NCBI GenBank assembly: GCA_900764755.1
Contig: CAAFPE010000088.1
Span: 1-23,230 of the forward strand
Origin: an uncultured Oscillospiraceae bacterium
Lineage (GTDB): Bacteria; Bacillota; Clostridia; Oscillospirales; Oscillospiraceae
Length of the DNA stretch: 23,230 nt
Direction: 5' to 3'
Shown here piece after piece: positions 14,339-22,143 of this stretch. Each line of letters begins with the position of its first letter. Position 1 is the stretch's first letter. Position numbers and translations under genes: made by a program. The notes under the pieces are model-generated. The model did not search any database. It was not told the DNA's origin and worked only from the letters and a program-made list of their open reading frames with translations.

Positions 14339-15016
14339 TCAGCCCCCCTGCTCCAGCTGGAGATAGGCGTCGGGGACCCGGCCCACAATGACTGTCTCCG
14401 CCACGCACAGGCGGGTGATGCTCTCGGTCTCCACCGGGCCGCCCGGCAGCAGCAGCGTCATGGGCACGGTGAGCTCCAACTCAATGCGGTGGAGGGTCTG
14501 GTTGACCCCTGCCCCGGAGAAGCTGCTGGAAAACCGGGCGTCTGCTGTCCCCACCGCCATAGCGTGGACCTTCAGGGAGGGGCCCAGTCCCCACAGGACA
14601 TCCAGGTCCAGCAGGCTGCCCAGGGGGATACGGAGCTGGAGGACGCCCACGCCCTCCAGGGCGTCCAGCACCTGCTCCACCAGCTCCGCCCGCAGCAGGT
14701 TCATGGCCGCCATATCCGTGGTGATGGAAACGATGGCCCCGGAGGCGTCCCGCTGGATAGAGACCAACTGGGCGTACGTCAGCCCCCGCTCTGCCAGGTC
14801 CTCTGTCACGCACTGCTCCACCAGGCGGGCCGCGTCGTTCTGAAGCTGGGCCTGGGCGATGGTCACCGCCATGGGCCGCAGGCGGGCCTCCAGCAGCCCC
14901 ACGCACAGGGCGGCCAGGGACACCCCCAGCGCCAGGGACACCAGCCAGCCGCCCCGGCCTCCGCCGGTGGGGCGCCGCGCCCGCCAGCGCCGCCTCATCC
15001 GGTCCAGCCCCTCCAT
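14339..15016 (-). CDS. yunB: Sporulation protein YunB family
   Basis: A 225-residue protein with a basic N-terminus and one membrane segment (about 24-43), followed by an extracytoplasmic domain. The block SSSFSGAGVNQTLHRIELEL (163-182 region) matches the conserved F-S-x-GxNQTxHxI stretch of the YunB family, and VSIQRDASGAIVSITTDMAAMN is the typical earlier segment. In Bacillus, YunB is part of the mother-cell sigma-E regulon and is needed for normal spore formation; its biochemical role is not established. GGAGGG precedes the ATG. Its presence is the best evidence in this window for an endospore-forming host. No sporulation promoter could be confidently identified in the 60-base upstream gap. 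Confidence 0.85.
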   Translation of the reverse strand: MEGLDRMRRRWRARRPTGGGRGGWLVSLALGVSLAALCVGLLEARLRPMAVTIAQAQLQNDAARLVEQCVTEDLAERGLTYAQLVSIQRDASGAIVSITTDMAAMNLLRAELVEQVLDALEGVGVLQLRIPLGSLLDLDVLWGLGPSLKVHAMAVGTADARFSSSFSGAGVNQTLHRIELELTVPMTLLLPGGPVETESITRLCVAETVIVGRVPDAYLQLEQGG

Positions 15017-15076
15017 GGCGCTCCCTCCTCTCCGCTCCGGCCTGATATGGGGAGGGTATGCGCCGTCCGGCTTGGA

Positions 15077-16324
15077 CTATGCCCGCAGCAGTTCCTCCAC
15101 CGCCAGCAGTACCCCCAGCTTGCCCGACTCAAAGGTCAGTCCGCCCTGGAGGTACACGGTATAGGGGGGGCGCATGGGGGCATCGGCGGACAGCTCGATG
15201 GAAGCCCCCTGGATGAAGGCCCCCGCAGCCATGATGACCGGGCAGTCATAGCCCGGCATATCCCAGGGCTCCGGGGTGACATAGGAGTCCACCGGAGCGC
15301 CGAACTGGATGCCCTTGCAGAACCTTTTCAGGGCCTCAGGCTCCCGGGTGTGGATCATCTGAATGATGTCGTGGCGCACCGCGCTGGAGTGGGGCTCGGT
15401 CTCATAGCCCAGCAGCTCCATCACCCGGGCGGCAAAGACGGCGGTCTTGACCGCCTGGGCCACTGTATGGGGGGCCAGGAACAGCCCCTGGTACAGCAGG
15501 CGGTTGTTTCCCAGAGTGGAGCCGCACTCTCCGCCGATGCCCGGCACAGTGAGTCGCTGGGCAGCCCCCTCCACCAGGTCCCGGCGTCCGGCAATGTAGC
15601 CGCCGGTGGGGGCCAGACCGCCCCCAGGGTTCTTGATGAGGGAGCCCACCACCAGGTCTGCCCCCACATGGGTGGGCTCCAGGGTCTCCACAAACTCCCC
15701 GTAGCAGTTGTCCACCAGGATGGCCGCATTGGGGTTGGCCTCCCGGATCACCCGGCACATCTCTCCGATCTCCGCCACGGACAGGGAGGCACGGGTGGAG
15801 TAGCCCTTGGACCGCTGGATCAGCACCGCCTTCACCCGGGGGTCGGCGGCCGCGCGGGCCATCCCCTCCAGGTCGGGCTTGTTGTCCTTCAACTCCACCT
15901 GGCGGTACTCCACACCGTAGTCCTTCAAGGAGCCGTGGCCCTTCCCCGTCTCCCCAATGACCCCCAGCAGGGTGTCGTATGGGGCACCCACCGCAGACAC
16001 CAGCACATCCCCGGTCTTCAGAGCCCCATACAGGGCGCAGGCGATGGCGTGGGTGCCATTGACGAACTGGATGCGCACCAGGGCGGCCTCCGTGCCGAAG
16101 AGCTGGGCATAGATCTCGTCCAGCTTGTCCCGGCCCAGGTCATCATAGCCGTAGCCGGTGGTGCCGGCAAAGTATCCCTCTGCCACCCGGTGGTCCTGAA
16201 AGGCCTCCAGCACACGGATGGAATTTTCCTCCGCAATGGCGTCGATGCGGTCAAACTGCTCTCTCAGGTCCTGCTGTGCCTGACGGCCCAGGGCGCGGAC
16301 CCGCTCACTGATCTGTAAACTCAT
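15077..16324 (-). CDS. Methionine gamma-lyase family / aluminium-resistance protein (PLP fold type I)
   Basis: A 415-residue protein of the Alum_res family (YnbB type), related to Cys/Met-metabolism PLP enzymes. The presumed Schiff-base lysine is Lys231 in SLIKNPGGGLAPTGGYIAG. Upstream landmarks include FAGTTGYGYDDLGRD (52-66), FVNGTHAIACALYG (87-100) and VDNCYGEFVE (204-213), where the Asp would contact the PLP ring nitrogen. The family name derives from an aluminium-tolerance report; the true substrate is not established. The ATG at 16324 has an AAAGGA stretch very close to it, with a further AGGA 13 bases away. It is co-directional with the M42 peptidases upstream (53-base gap) and with yunB downstream. 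Confidence 0.9.
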   Translation of the reverse strand: MSLQISERVRALGRQAQQDLREQFDRIDAIAEENSIRVLEAFQDHRVAEGYFAGTTGYGYDDLGRDKLDEIYAQLFGTEAALVRIQFVNGTHAIACALYGALKTGDVLVSAVGAPYDTLLGVIGETGKGHGSLKDYGVEYRQVELKDNKPDLEGMARAAADPRVKAVLIQRSKGYSTRASLSVAEIGEMCRVIREANPNAAILVDNCYGEFVETLEPTHVGADLVVGSLIKNPGGGLAPTGGYIAGRRDLVEGAAQRLTVPGIGGECGSTLGNNRLLYQGLFLAPHTVAQAVKTAVFAARVMELLGYETEPHSSAVRHDIIQMIHTREPEALKRFCKGIQFGAPVDSYVTPEPWDMPGYDCPVIMAAGAFIQGASIELSADAPMRPPYTVYLQGGLTFESGKLGVLLAVEELLRA

Positions 16325-16377
16325 ATTCCTTTACGCTTCCTGTTTCTATTGTAATATTGAAGAAGATCCGGCCAGCG

Positions 16378-17379
16378 TTACAGCCTGGTCAGCTCCTCCT
16401 GAGCAAAGGCGGCCAGCAGCTTCACGCAGGCCGCTGCATCCCCCAGGTCAGCCATCTCCGTGGGGGTGTGGATATACCGGCAGGGGACTGAAACGCCTCC
16501 TGTGAGCACTCCCATACGGGTGGCGTGGATGGCCCCCGCGTCGGTGCCGCCTCCCCGCATAATATCCCGCTGAACGGGGATCTCTCTCTCCCTGGCCAGA
16601 CGCTCCAGGGTCTCCACCAGCTGGGGGTGGCAGATCACTGAGCGGTCCATCACCTTGACCGCCGCACCCTGGCCCAGACGGACGGTGCCCAGCTTCTCCG
16701 AGCCGGGGGTGTCATCCACGTCAGTGACATCTACCGCCAGGGCATAGTCCGGGTCGATTGACCAGGCCGCCGTCCTGGCTCCCCGTAATCCAACCTCCTC
16801 CTGGGCGGAAAACACCAGGTACAGGTCGTTGGGGCAGGCGTCCAGTTCCTCCAGCACCCGCAGGAGCACAGCGCAGGAGATGCGGTTATCCAGGTAAGGG
16901 GAAATCACTTTATCCCCACTTAAAAATATGGAGGTATCATAGACCGCGGTATCCCCAACCTGGACCATCCTGCGGGCCTGCTCCTCATCCTTCGCCCCGA
17001 TGTCCACATAGCAGGCGTCCAGCTTCAGCTTGCCGAATTCCGCCTTCTCCTCTGGAACGATGACACCCCGCACCCCGTTTTTGAACCGCACAGGGGTATA
17101 AAGCAGTTCCCGGGCAGCGATCCCGCCCAGGGTCCCCACCCGAAGAAACCCCTCCTTCTCAATGTGGGTGACGATTAGGCCGATGGAGTCCATGTGGGCG
17201 CACAGCATCACCTTGGGGCCGCTCCCACGTTTCCGGACGATCAGGTTTCCCAGAGTATCTGCCGTCACCTCGTCGGCGTAGGGCCGGGCCAGGGAGGCGA
17301 TGACCTCCCGCACCGCGCCCTCGTCCCCGGAGGGCCCGTGGGCGGTGTTGAGGGTCTGAATCAATTCAAACAGTTCCAT
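16378..17379 (-). CDS. M42 family metallopeptidase (copy 1 of 3)
   Basis: A 333-residue cocatalytic-metal aminopeptidase/endoglucanase-M type protein. M42 enzymes form large tetrahedral complexes that trim short peptides. All expected metal-site residues are visible: His62 (CAHMDSIG), bridging Asp164 (PYLDNR), general base and ligand Glu194-Glu195 (SAQEEVGLRGA), Asp217 (AVDVTD) and His304 (RYIHTP). The substrate-facing motif GGGTDAGAIH is at 277-285. The ATG at 17379 has GGGAG 7 bases before it. It lies 18 bases after the second M42 gene, so the three are cotranscribed. Of the three it has the most canonical motif set. Confidence 0.93.
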   Translation of the reverse strand: MELFELIQTLNTAHGPSGDEGAVREVIASLARPYADEVTADTLGNLIVRKRGSGPKVMLCAHMDSIGLIVTHIEKEGFLRVGTLGGIAARELLYTPVRFKNGVRGVIVPEEKAEFGKLKLDACYVDIGAKDEEQARRMVQVGDTAVYDTSIFLSGDKVISPYLDNRISCAVLLRVLEELDACPNDLYLVFSAQEEVGLRGARTAAWSIDPDYALAVDVTDVDDTPGSEKLGTVRLGQGAAVKVMDRSVICHPQLVETLERLAREREIPVQRDIMRGGGTDAGAIHATRMGVLTGGVSVPCRYIHTPTEMADLGDAAACVKLLAAFAQEELTRL

Positions 17380-17397
17380 GTTACAACTCCCTAATCG

Positions 17398-18429
17398 TTA
17401 CAGAGTCAGCTGGGCCGCCTGATCGGCCAGGAACAGCCGGGTCAGCTTCAGCATGGCTTCAAAATCGGAAATGCTGCCCACGCTGGCCGGGGCATGGAGA
17501 TAGCGCACGGCGGCGGACAGGGCAGCCACCCGCACACCGGACTTGGTGCGCTGAATGGTCCGGGCGTCATTGCCCCCGGCAATATATTCCTTGGTCTGCC
17601 AGGGGATCCGGTGTTCCTCCGCCAGGCGGCGCAGGTCCTCAAACAGCCTCCGGTCATAGATGGTGCCACCGTCCATATAGGAGATCACCGGGCCTTTTCC
17701 CGGGGCGCACACCTTCCGGTGGTCCTCCACCATGGGCAGGTCGGCGGCGGTGGTGGTCTCCAGCACCAGAGCCACCTCCGGCGTGACGGAGAAGGCCGCG
17801 CCGAAAGCCCCCCGGGTGCCCACCTCCTCCTGTACGGTGAAGGCGAAGGTCACATCCATGGGCAGCTTTTCCCGCAGCAGCTCCAGCATCACAGCGCAGC
17901 CCACCCGGTCATCGATGGCCTTGGCCTTAAACAGGCCGTCTCCAAAGCGTTCCGGCGGGCCTGCAAAGGCCCCGCAGGTCCCAAGGGGGACCATGGAGAG
18001 GGCCTCCTCCCGGCTGGACGCGCCGATGTCCAGATACAGGGCATCGGTCTTTGGGACCTTCTTCATGTCCTCCCGGCTGAGCAGGTGGATGGCCTTCATT
18101 CCGATGACTCCGGGGACCCGGTCGGGCCCCAGCTCCACCGGCTTGCCCAGGGCTACCCGCCGGTCCACGCCGCCCACAAAATCAAACTTCAAAAAGCCCT
18201 CGTCGGTGGCCCGGGTGACGATGACCCCCACCTCATCCATGTGGGCGCACAGCATCAGCCGGTTTTCTGCCGCCTTCCTGCCCCGCTTGAACGCGATGAG
18301 GTTGCCCAGGGCGTCGGTGCGGACGCTGTCCGCGTGCTCCTCCGCCCAGCTGCGGATATAGTTCCGCACCTGTCCCTCGTCCCCTGAGACGCCGTTCAGG
18401 GCGCACAGGGTCTCCAAACACTGGATCAA
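17398..18429 (-). CDS. M42 family metallopeptidase (copy 2 of 3)
   Basis: A 343-residue M42 paralogue. Predicted metal-site residues are His63 (CAHMDEVG), Asp173 (AIDDRVG), Glu201-Glu202 (VQEEVGTRGA), Glu224 (VLETTTAAD) and His312 (YLHAP). The fourth position is Glu where copies 1 and 3 have Asp. GGNDARTI (286-293) replaces the GGGTDAGAI of copy 1. The start is a TTG whose bases overlap the TGA stop of copy 3 in the sequence TTGA, with GGAGGC-type Shine-Dalgarno sequence upstream, implying translational coupling. Exact substrate cannot be inferred; peptides with free N-termini are the usual substrates. Confidence 0.92.
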   Translation of the reverse strand: MIQCLETLCALNGVSGDEGQVRNYIRSWAEEHADSVRTDALGNLIAFKRGRKAAENRLMLCAHMDEVGVIVTRATDEGFLKFDFVGGVDRRVALGKPVELGPDRVPGVIGMKAIHLLSREDMKKVPKTDALYLDIGASSREEALSMVPLGTCGAFAGPPERFGDGLFKAKAIDDRVGCAVMLELLREKLPMDVTFAFTVQEEVGTRGAFGAAFSVTPEVALVLETTTAADLPMVEDHRKVCAPGKGPVISYMDGGTIYDRRLFEDLRRLAEEHRIPWQTKEYIAGGNDARTIQRTKSGVRVAALSAAVRYLHAPASVGSISDFEAMLKLTRLFLADQAAQLTL

Positions 18430-19463
18430 AGCGCCTCCGCCTCCTCTCCAAGCCCCTCAAGAAAGGCGGCCAACAGCTGGGCCGTGTGCTCCAGATCATC
18501 CCGGTGGACTGTCTCGATGGGGGTGTGCATATACCGCAGGGGCAGGGAGAGCACCGCCGTGGCGATCCCCTCCCGGCTGATCTGTATGGGCCAGCCGTTG
18601 GTCCCGGAGGAGCCGGCCATGACCTCCAGCTGGACGTCCAGCCCCAGCGCCTCCGCCTTCCGCTCCAGCCGCCGGGCCATCCAGCGGGTGCAGTTGGGCC
18701 CCAGCCCGATGACCGGGCCGCCTCCCAGAGGGAAGGTCTTATCCTTGGATGCGTCCGGAGAATCCCCGTGGGTCACATCCACGGCCACACAGCAGTCCGG
18801 GGCGATCCCGTATGCGGCGGCGATGGCTCCGGTGCTGTGGGTCTCCTCCTGGGTGGAGCCCAGGACGTACAGGTCCACGTCCAGCCGCCTGTCCCGCAGC
18901 CGCTCCAGGGCGTCCAGCAGAATGGCGAAGCAGGCCCGGTCGTCCAGCGCCTTTCCGCACAGCAGCTTGTCCCCCAGAGGAGCACAGCCCGCCCGGTAGA
19001 CCGCCGGCGTACCCACGGGGATGCGGGCCTGGGCCGTCTCCTGATCCAGGCCCACATCCAGATACAGGTCTTGGATGGCCACAGACCGGTCCATATCCTC
19101 CCGGCTCTGGATGTGGGGAGGCAGACAGGACACCACCCCCACCACAAGGGGCTGGGTGAGGATGGTCAGTTCCCGGTCAGGGAGCATCCTGGGGTCCACC
19201 CCGCCCAGGGGGGCGAAGCGGAGGAAGCCCTCCTCATGTCCGGTGATGAGAAAGCCGATCTCGTCCAGATGGGCGTCCAGCAGCACCTTTTTGGCCCCCT
19301 CCCGGCCACAGCGCCGCACCCCCACCACACTGCCCATGCGGTCCAGAAACGCCTCGTCTACCAGGGGGCGGAGCAGCTCCAGGGCCGCCCGGGCCGCCTG
19401 TCCCTCGAACCCGCTGGGGCCGGGCAGGGCGCACAGCCCGGCCAGCGTTTTTTCATAGTCCAA
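18426..19463 (-). CDS. M42 family metallopeptidase (copy 3 of 3, divergent)
   Basis: A 345-residue M42 paralogue, the first of three in transcription order. Metal-site candidates are His65 (DAHLDEIG), Asp174 (LDDRAC), Glu206-Glu207, Asp229 (AVDVTHGD) and His313 (YMHTP). It departs from its neighbours after the catalytic glutamates, with QEETHSTGA in place of QEEVGxRGA. GSSGTNGWPI (284-293) replaces the usual GG(T/N)DA region, so substrate choice may differ. Start is a TTG at 19463, with GGGAGG 7-8 bases upstream; no in-frame ATG is available near the conserved N-terminus. It follows murD by 23 bases. Confidence 0.9.
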   Translation of the reverse strand: MDYEKTLAGLCALPGPSGFEGQAARAALELLRPLVDEAFLDRMGSVVGVRRCGREGAKKVLLDAHLDEIGFLITGHEEGFLRFAPLGGVDPRMLPDRELTILTQPLVVGVVSCLPPHIQSREDMDRSVAIQDLYLDVGLDQETAQARIPVGTPAVYRAGCAPLGDKLLCGKALDDRACFAILLDALERLRDRRLDVDLYVLGSTQEETHSTGAIAAAYGIAPDCCVAVDVTHGDSPDASKDKTFPLGGGPVIGLGPNCTRWMARRLERKAEALGLDVQLEVMAGSSGTNGWPIQISREGIATAVLSLPLRYMHTPIETVHRDDLEHTAQLLAAFLEGLGEEAEAL

Positions 19464-19486
19464 ACAAAATCCTCCCGTCTCTCTGC

Positions 19487-20869
19487 TCAGAGGGCCTGGA
19501 CCAGGCGCTTGAACGCCTGCCCCCGCTCCATAAAGTTTTTGAACCGGTCAAAGGCGGCGCAGGCGGGGGACAGCACCACCACATCCCCCTCCCGGGCGGT
19601 CTCCCGGGCGGCGCGCACAGCGGCGGCCAGGTCCTCCTCCTCCCGGATCACCAGGCCGCTGGCCTCAAAGCCTGGGGCCTGCTCCGCCGCACTGCGGATG
19701 GCGGCGGCGGTGTCCCCGGTAAGGATCAGGGCCTTCACCCGGTCCACGATCTCCATGCCAAGCTGGGTAAAGGGGATCCCTTTGTCGTACCCCCCTGCGA
19801 TCAGCACCACCTTCTGGTCAAAGGACTCCAGGCAGGCGGTGGTGCGGCTGGGGCTGGTGCCGATGGAGTCGTTGTACCAGCGCACTCCGTCCAGCTCCCG
19901 AACGAACTCGATGCGGTGCTCCACCCCCTGGAAGCGCCGGGCCACCGCCCGGACACAGCGGTCGGGTACCAGGCCGTCCACTGCGGCAATGGCGGCCATG
20001 TAATTTTCCACGTTGTGGTCGCCGGGGAGCTGGATCAGCTCCAGAGGCAGGACCTCCCGGCTCCCCTGCTCGTTGGTCAGCCAGATGGCTCCGTCCCGGA
20101 GGTAGACCCCCTCCTCCAGCCGCTCCTGCCGGCTGAAGAAGGTCACGGGGCACACCGCATCCCGGGCCAGCGCCCGGGTGGGGGCGTTGTCATAGTTGAG
20201 GATCAGCCGGTCCTCTGGTCCCTGGTGGAGGAAGATGTTCTTCTTGGCCCGGACGTACTCCTCCATAGTGTGGTGATAGTCCAGGTGGTTGGGGCTGAGG
20301 TTGGTGACCACCGCGATATGGGGACTCTGCTCCATGGTCATCAGCTGGAAGGAGGACAGCTCCAGCACGGAGAAGTCCTCCTCCACCATGTCGGCCACGT
20401 CTGGCAGAAGGGGCTTTCCGATGTTGCCTCCCACATAGACGTTCCGCCCCGCCTCCTTCAAAAATTCGGCGATGATGGTGGTGGTGGTGGTCTTTCCGTC
20501 ACTCCCGGTGACGCCGATGAGGCGGCTGGGGCAGGTCTGAAAAAACAACTCCATCTCAGAGCTGAGCTCGATGCCCCGCCGGACGGCGTTGACCAGCTCC
20601 GGCGTGTTGGGGGAAAGGCCCGGGGTGCGGAAGACCACATCCTCATGGAGATCCTGGAGGTACTCCTCCCCCAGGATCATCCTGGCACCCAGGCTCTCCA
20701 GCTCCTGGACCTGCTCCGCTGCCCGCTCCCGGGTGACCCGGTCCCGGACGGTGACCTCCGCCCCGGCCCGCAGCAGCATCTTGATCAGGGGCGTGTTGCT
20801 CACCCCCATGCCGATCACCGCCACCGGGTGGCCTTGTATTTCCTCCAGATATTCCTTGATGGTGGACAT
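19487..20869 (-). CDS. murD: UDP-N-acetylmuramoyl-L-alanine:D-glutamate ligase
   Basis: Cytoplasmic Mur ligase that adds D-glutamate to UDP-MurNAc-L-Ala using ATP, an essential step of peptidoglycan precursor synthesis. The 460-residue protein has an N-terminal UDP-binding domain (VAVIGMGVSNTPLIKMLL, about 16-33), then the ATP P-loop GSDGKTTTT (122-130). The central-domain motif NLSPNHLDYHH (190-200) is followed by RAKKNIF (207-213), whose lysine is carbamylated in Mur ligases. The C-terminal domain closes with a GDVVVLSPACAAFDRF stretch. The frame extends to 20914, but the ATG at 20869 is chosen since AAGGAGG lies 7 bases upstream. It heads the block containing the three M42 peptidases and is not in a dcw cluster here. 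Confidence 0.96.
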   Translation of the reverse strand: MSTIKEYLEEIQGHPVAVIGMGVSNTPLIKMLLRAGAEVTVRDRVTRERAAEQVQELESLGARMILGEEYLQDLHEDVVFRTPGLSPNTPELVNAVRRGIELSSEMELFFQTCPSRLIGVTGSDGKTTTTTIIAEFLKEAGRNVYVGGNIGKPLLPDVADMVEEDFSVLELSSFQLMTMEQSPHIAVVTNLSPNHLDYHHTMEEYVRAKKNIFLHQGPEDRLILNYDNAPTRALARDAVCPVTFFSRQERLEEGVYLRDGAIWLTNEQGSREVLPLELIQLPGDHNVENYMAAIAAVDGLVPDRCVRAVARRFQGVEHRIEFVRELDGVRWYNDSIGTSPSRTTACLESFDQKVVLIAGGYDKGIPFTQLGMEIVDRVKALILTGDTAAAIRSAAEQAPGFEASGLVIREEEDLAAAVRAARETAREGDVVVLSPACAAFDRFKNFMERGQAFKRLVQAL

Positions 20870-20932
20870 AGCGCGTCCTCCTTCCATCGTGTTCCGGGTC
20901 CCACTGGGCCCCATATACGCTTCGATCCGGCC

Positions 20933-20950
20933 CCGCCGGCGGACCGGCGG
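20933..20950. repeat. GC hairpin in the murD leader
   Basis: CCGCCGG (20933-20939) and CCGGCGG (20944-20950) form a 7-bp perfect stem with a 4-base loop. It lies within the predicted murD transcript leader. There is no following T-tract, so it is a leader hairpin rather than a terminator. Confidence 0.5.
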
Positions 20951-20969
20951 CAGTCTATATAACTAAAAT

Positions 20970-20998
20970 ATATTACCATAGCCGGGAAAAAAATTCAA
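20970..20998 (-). promoter_or_regulatory. Probable murD promoter
   Basis: On the minus strand, TTGAAT (20998-20993) and TAATAT (20975-20970) are separated by 17 bases, with an extended TGG before the -10. Predicted start is near 20963, giving a leader of about 94 nt. The -35 element is only 7 bases from the -35 of the divergent rnpB promoter. Confidence 0.6.
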
Positions 20999-21005
20999 CG
21001 AACAT

Positions 21006-21034
21006 TTGACACCGGGGGGGTTTTCCTGTATGAT
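21006..21034 (+). promoter_or_regulatory. rnpB promoter
   Basis: TTGACA (21006-21011), a 17-base spacer, and TATGAT (21029-21034). The predicted start at 21041 coincides with the first base of the RNase P P1 helix, which supports both calls. The -35 is a perfect consensus, as expected for an abundant stable RNA. Confidence 0.88.
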
Positions 21035-21040
21035 AGACGG

Positions 21041-21390
21041 GCAAGCAGGCTGGACAGCCGCGCGGGCGGGGCGAAAGGCCCGCCTGTGAGGAAAGTCCGG
21101 GCTCCATAGGGCAGGGATAACGGATAACATCCGCCGGGGGCGACCCCAGGAAAAGTGCAACAGAAATAGTCTGCCGGCCTTCGGGCCGGTCAAGGTGGAA
21201 AGGTGAGGTAAGAGCTCACCCGACGGCGTGGAAGCGCCCGTCGCTGTAAACTCTATCCGGAGCAACGCCGTGGAGGGACACACAGGTCGGCCCGACCGTC
21301 CCGGGGAGGCGGCTGGAGCGCGTCGGCAACGGCGCGTCGAGATAGATGGCTGTCTTAAAAGACAGAACCCGGCTTACAGGCCTACTTGCA
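21041..21390 (+). ncRNA. rnpB: RNase P RNA, bacterial class A
   Basis: The catalytic RNA that trims 5' leaders from tRNA precursors. Its 5' end GCAAGCAGGC pairs with GCCTACTTGC at the 3' end to make helix P1. The universally conserved GAGGAAAGTCCGGGCTCC (about 21089-21106) and ACAGAACCCGGCTTAC (about 21362-21377) form the P4 core. ACAGAAA and GGTGGAAAGGTG-type conserved segments lie between them in the expected order. Length of about 350 nt and this architecture fit the ancestral type. It has a consensus promoter and an intrinsic terminator, so it is an independent transcript. Confidence 0.97.
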
Positions 21391-21392
21391 CC

Positions 21393-21429
21393 AAAAGGAC
21401 CGGTATGAGTTCTCATACCGGTCCTTTTT
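21393..21429 (+). terminator. rnpB: rnpB terminator
   Basis: A 17-bp perfect inverted repeat (21393-21409 with 21412-21428), core GGACCGGTATGAG, is followed by a T-run (21425-21429) and TCTG. It begins three bases beyond the mature RNase P RNA end. Confidence 0.92.
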
Positions 21430-21446
21430 CTGTTATTCCATGGGAT

Positions 21447-21866
21447 TCATGCGCCCCCGCTGCGGATGCGTTCCACCAGGCGGCGGGTCTGCTCCAGATC
21501 CGCACTGTACCGGGCGTCCGGCGGCTCCGTCCGGGCACGGTGCGCGGGACTACTGGGGGCCGAAGCCCCCCACTCCCCCTCCCGGGCCTGCTGGCAGCGG
21601 CGCTCCCCGGCCTGGCGGCGGAGGAGCCACCGCTGGGTGTCCCGGTCCACAGCAGAGGCCATAAAGCGGAAGCCCATCTGGGCCTGGGGTCCCATGCCCG
21701 GCCAGCAGACCAGCACCTCCTCCGGGTCCGTCACCTCCCCCCGCCACCACCCGTCGGCGTACTGCATCAGGGCGGTAAACAGCAGGCCCCGCTGCTCCGG
21801 CGGAAGTGCCAGGAGCATGGGGTAGTTGTCAAAATAGATCACAAAGCCCCGTTTTGGATTGTTCAT
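21447..21866 (-). CDS. DUF6291-like protein of unknown function
   Basis: A 139-residue soluble protein. The N-terminal part (GFVIYFDNYPMLLALPPEQRGLLFTALMQYADG) and the later FRFMASAVDRDTQRW resemble the DUF6291 pattern, in which an aromatic stretch, an (E/D)QRGxL helix and an F-x-F-M-x-x-x-(I/V)-D-R-D segment recur. Such proteins are frequent in Bacillota and often sit in prophage replication modules, but no other phage gene is visible here. The C-terminal third is basic and low in conservation (RRQAGERRCQQAREGEW onward). The ATG at 21866 is chosen over one at 21872 because AGGAGG lies 7 bases from the former and only one base from the latter. Family match is from memory of the motif pattern only. 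Confidence 0.65.
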   Translation of the reverse strand: MNNPKRGFVIYFDNYPMLLALPPEQRGLLFTALMQYADGWWRGEVTDPEEVLVCWPGMGPQAQMGFRFMASAVDRDTQRWLLRRQAGERRCQQAREGEWGASAPSSPAHRARTEPPDARYSADLEQTRRLVERIRSGGA

Positions 21867-22143
21867 GTCCATTCCTCCTTTTGCTCATGGTGGGATTGTC
21901 CGGTTTGGTGTACATCTGCGTGCCACTATCCCACCCGTAAAGGGTAACAGTAAAGAGTCATAGAAAAAAGTAATGGTCACTGTTATGGTCAGGTCAAGCC
22001 TGACGGCAGCGGCCCCGGGTCCGGGCCGGAGAAAAACAAAAAAATTTTTTCTTCCCCGCAATAAAACCCAATCCCCGTGCATTTCATAATCAGAAGCACA
22101 AAACAGAGCCAGCCTGAACGGCTGAGAAAGAGAGGAATCCAAT
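21867..22143. other. Divergent intergenic region between DUF6291-like and PepSY genes
   Basis: A 277-base region with no plausible gene. On the minus strand, TTTACT (21954-21949) and GATAGT (21930-21925), 18 bases apart, are a weak promoter candidate for the DUF6291-like gene. TAACAGT (21945-21951) is repeated inverted as ACTGTTA (21979-21985). TCAGG/CCTGA (about 21988-22002) and GGCCC/GGGCC (22011-22027) are further small inverted repeats. An A7T6 tract lies near 22038-22050. No convincing vegetative promoter was found for the PepSY gene. Confidence 0.45.

Noticed and set aside
14333..16318. A 661-codon open frame on the plus strand opposite yunB and the PLP protein
   Set aside because: It is antisense to two well-supported genes, has low-complexity Gln/His/Gly-rich translation and no recognisable domain. 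Long antisense frames are expected from GC-rich codon bias.
16348..16376. Promoter upstream of the PLP protein (TACAAT on the minus strand)
   Set aside because: A -10-like hexamer exists at 16353-16348, but no acceptable -35 lies 16-18 bases upstream.
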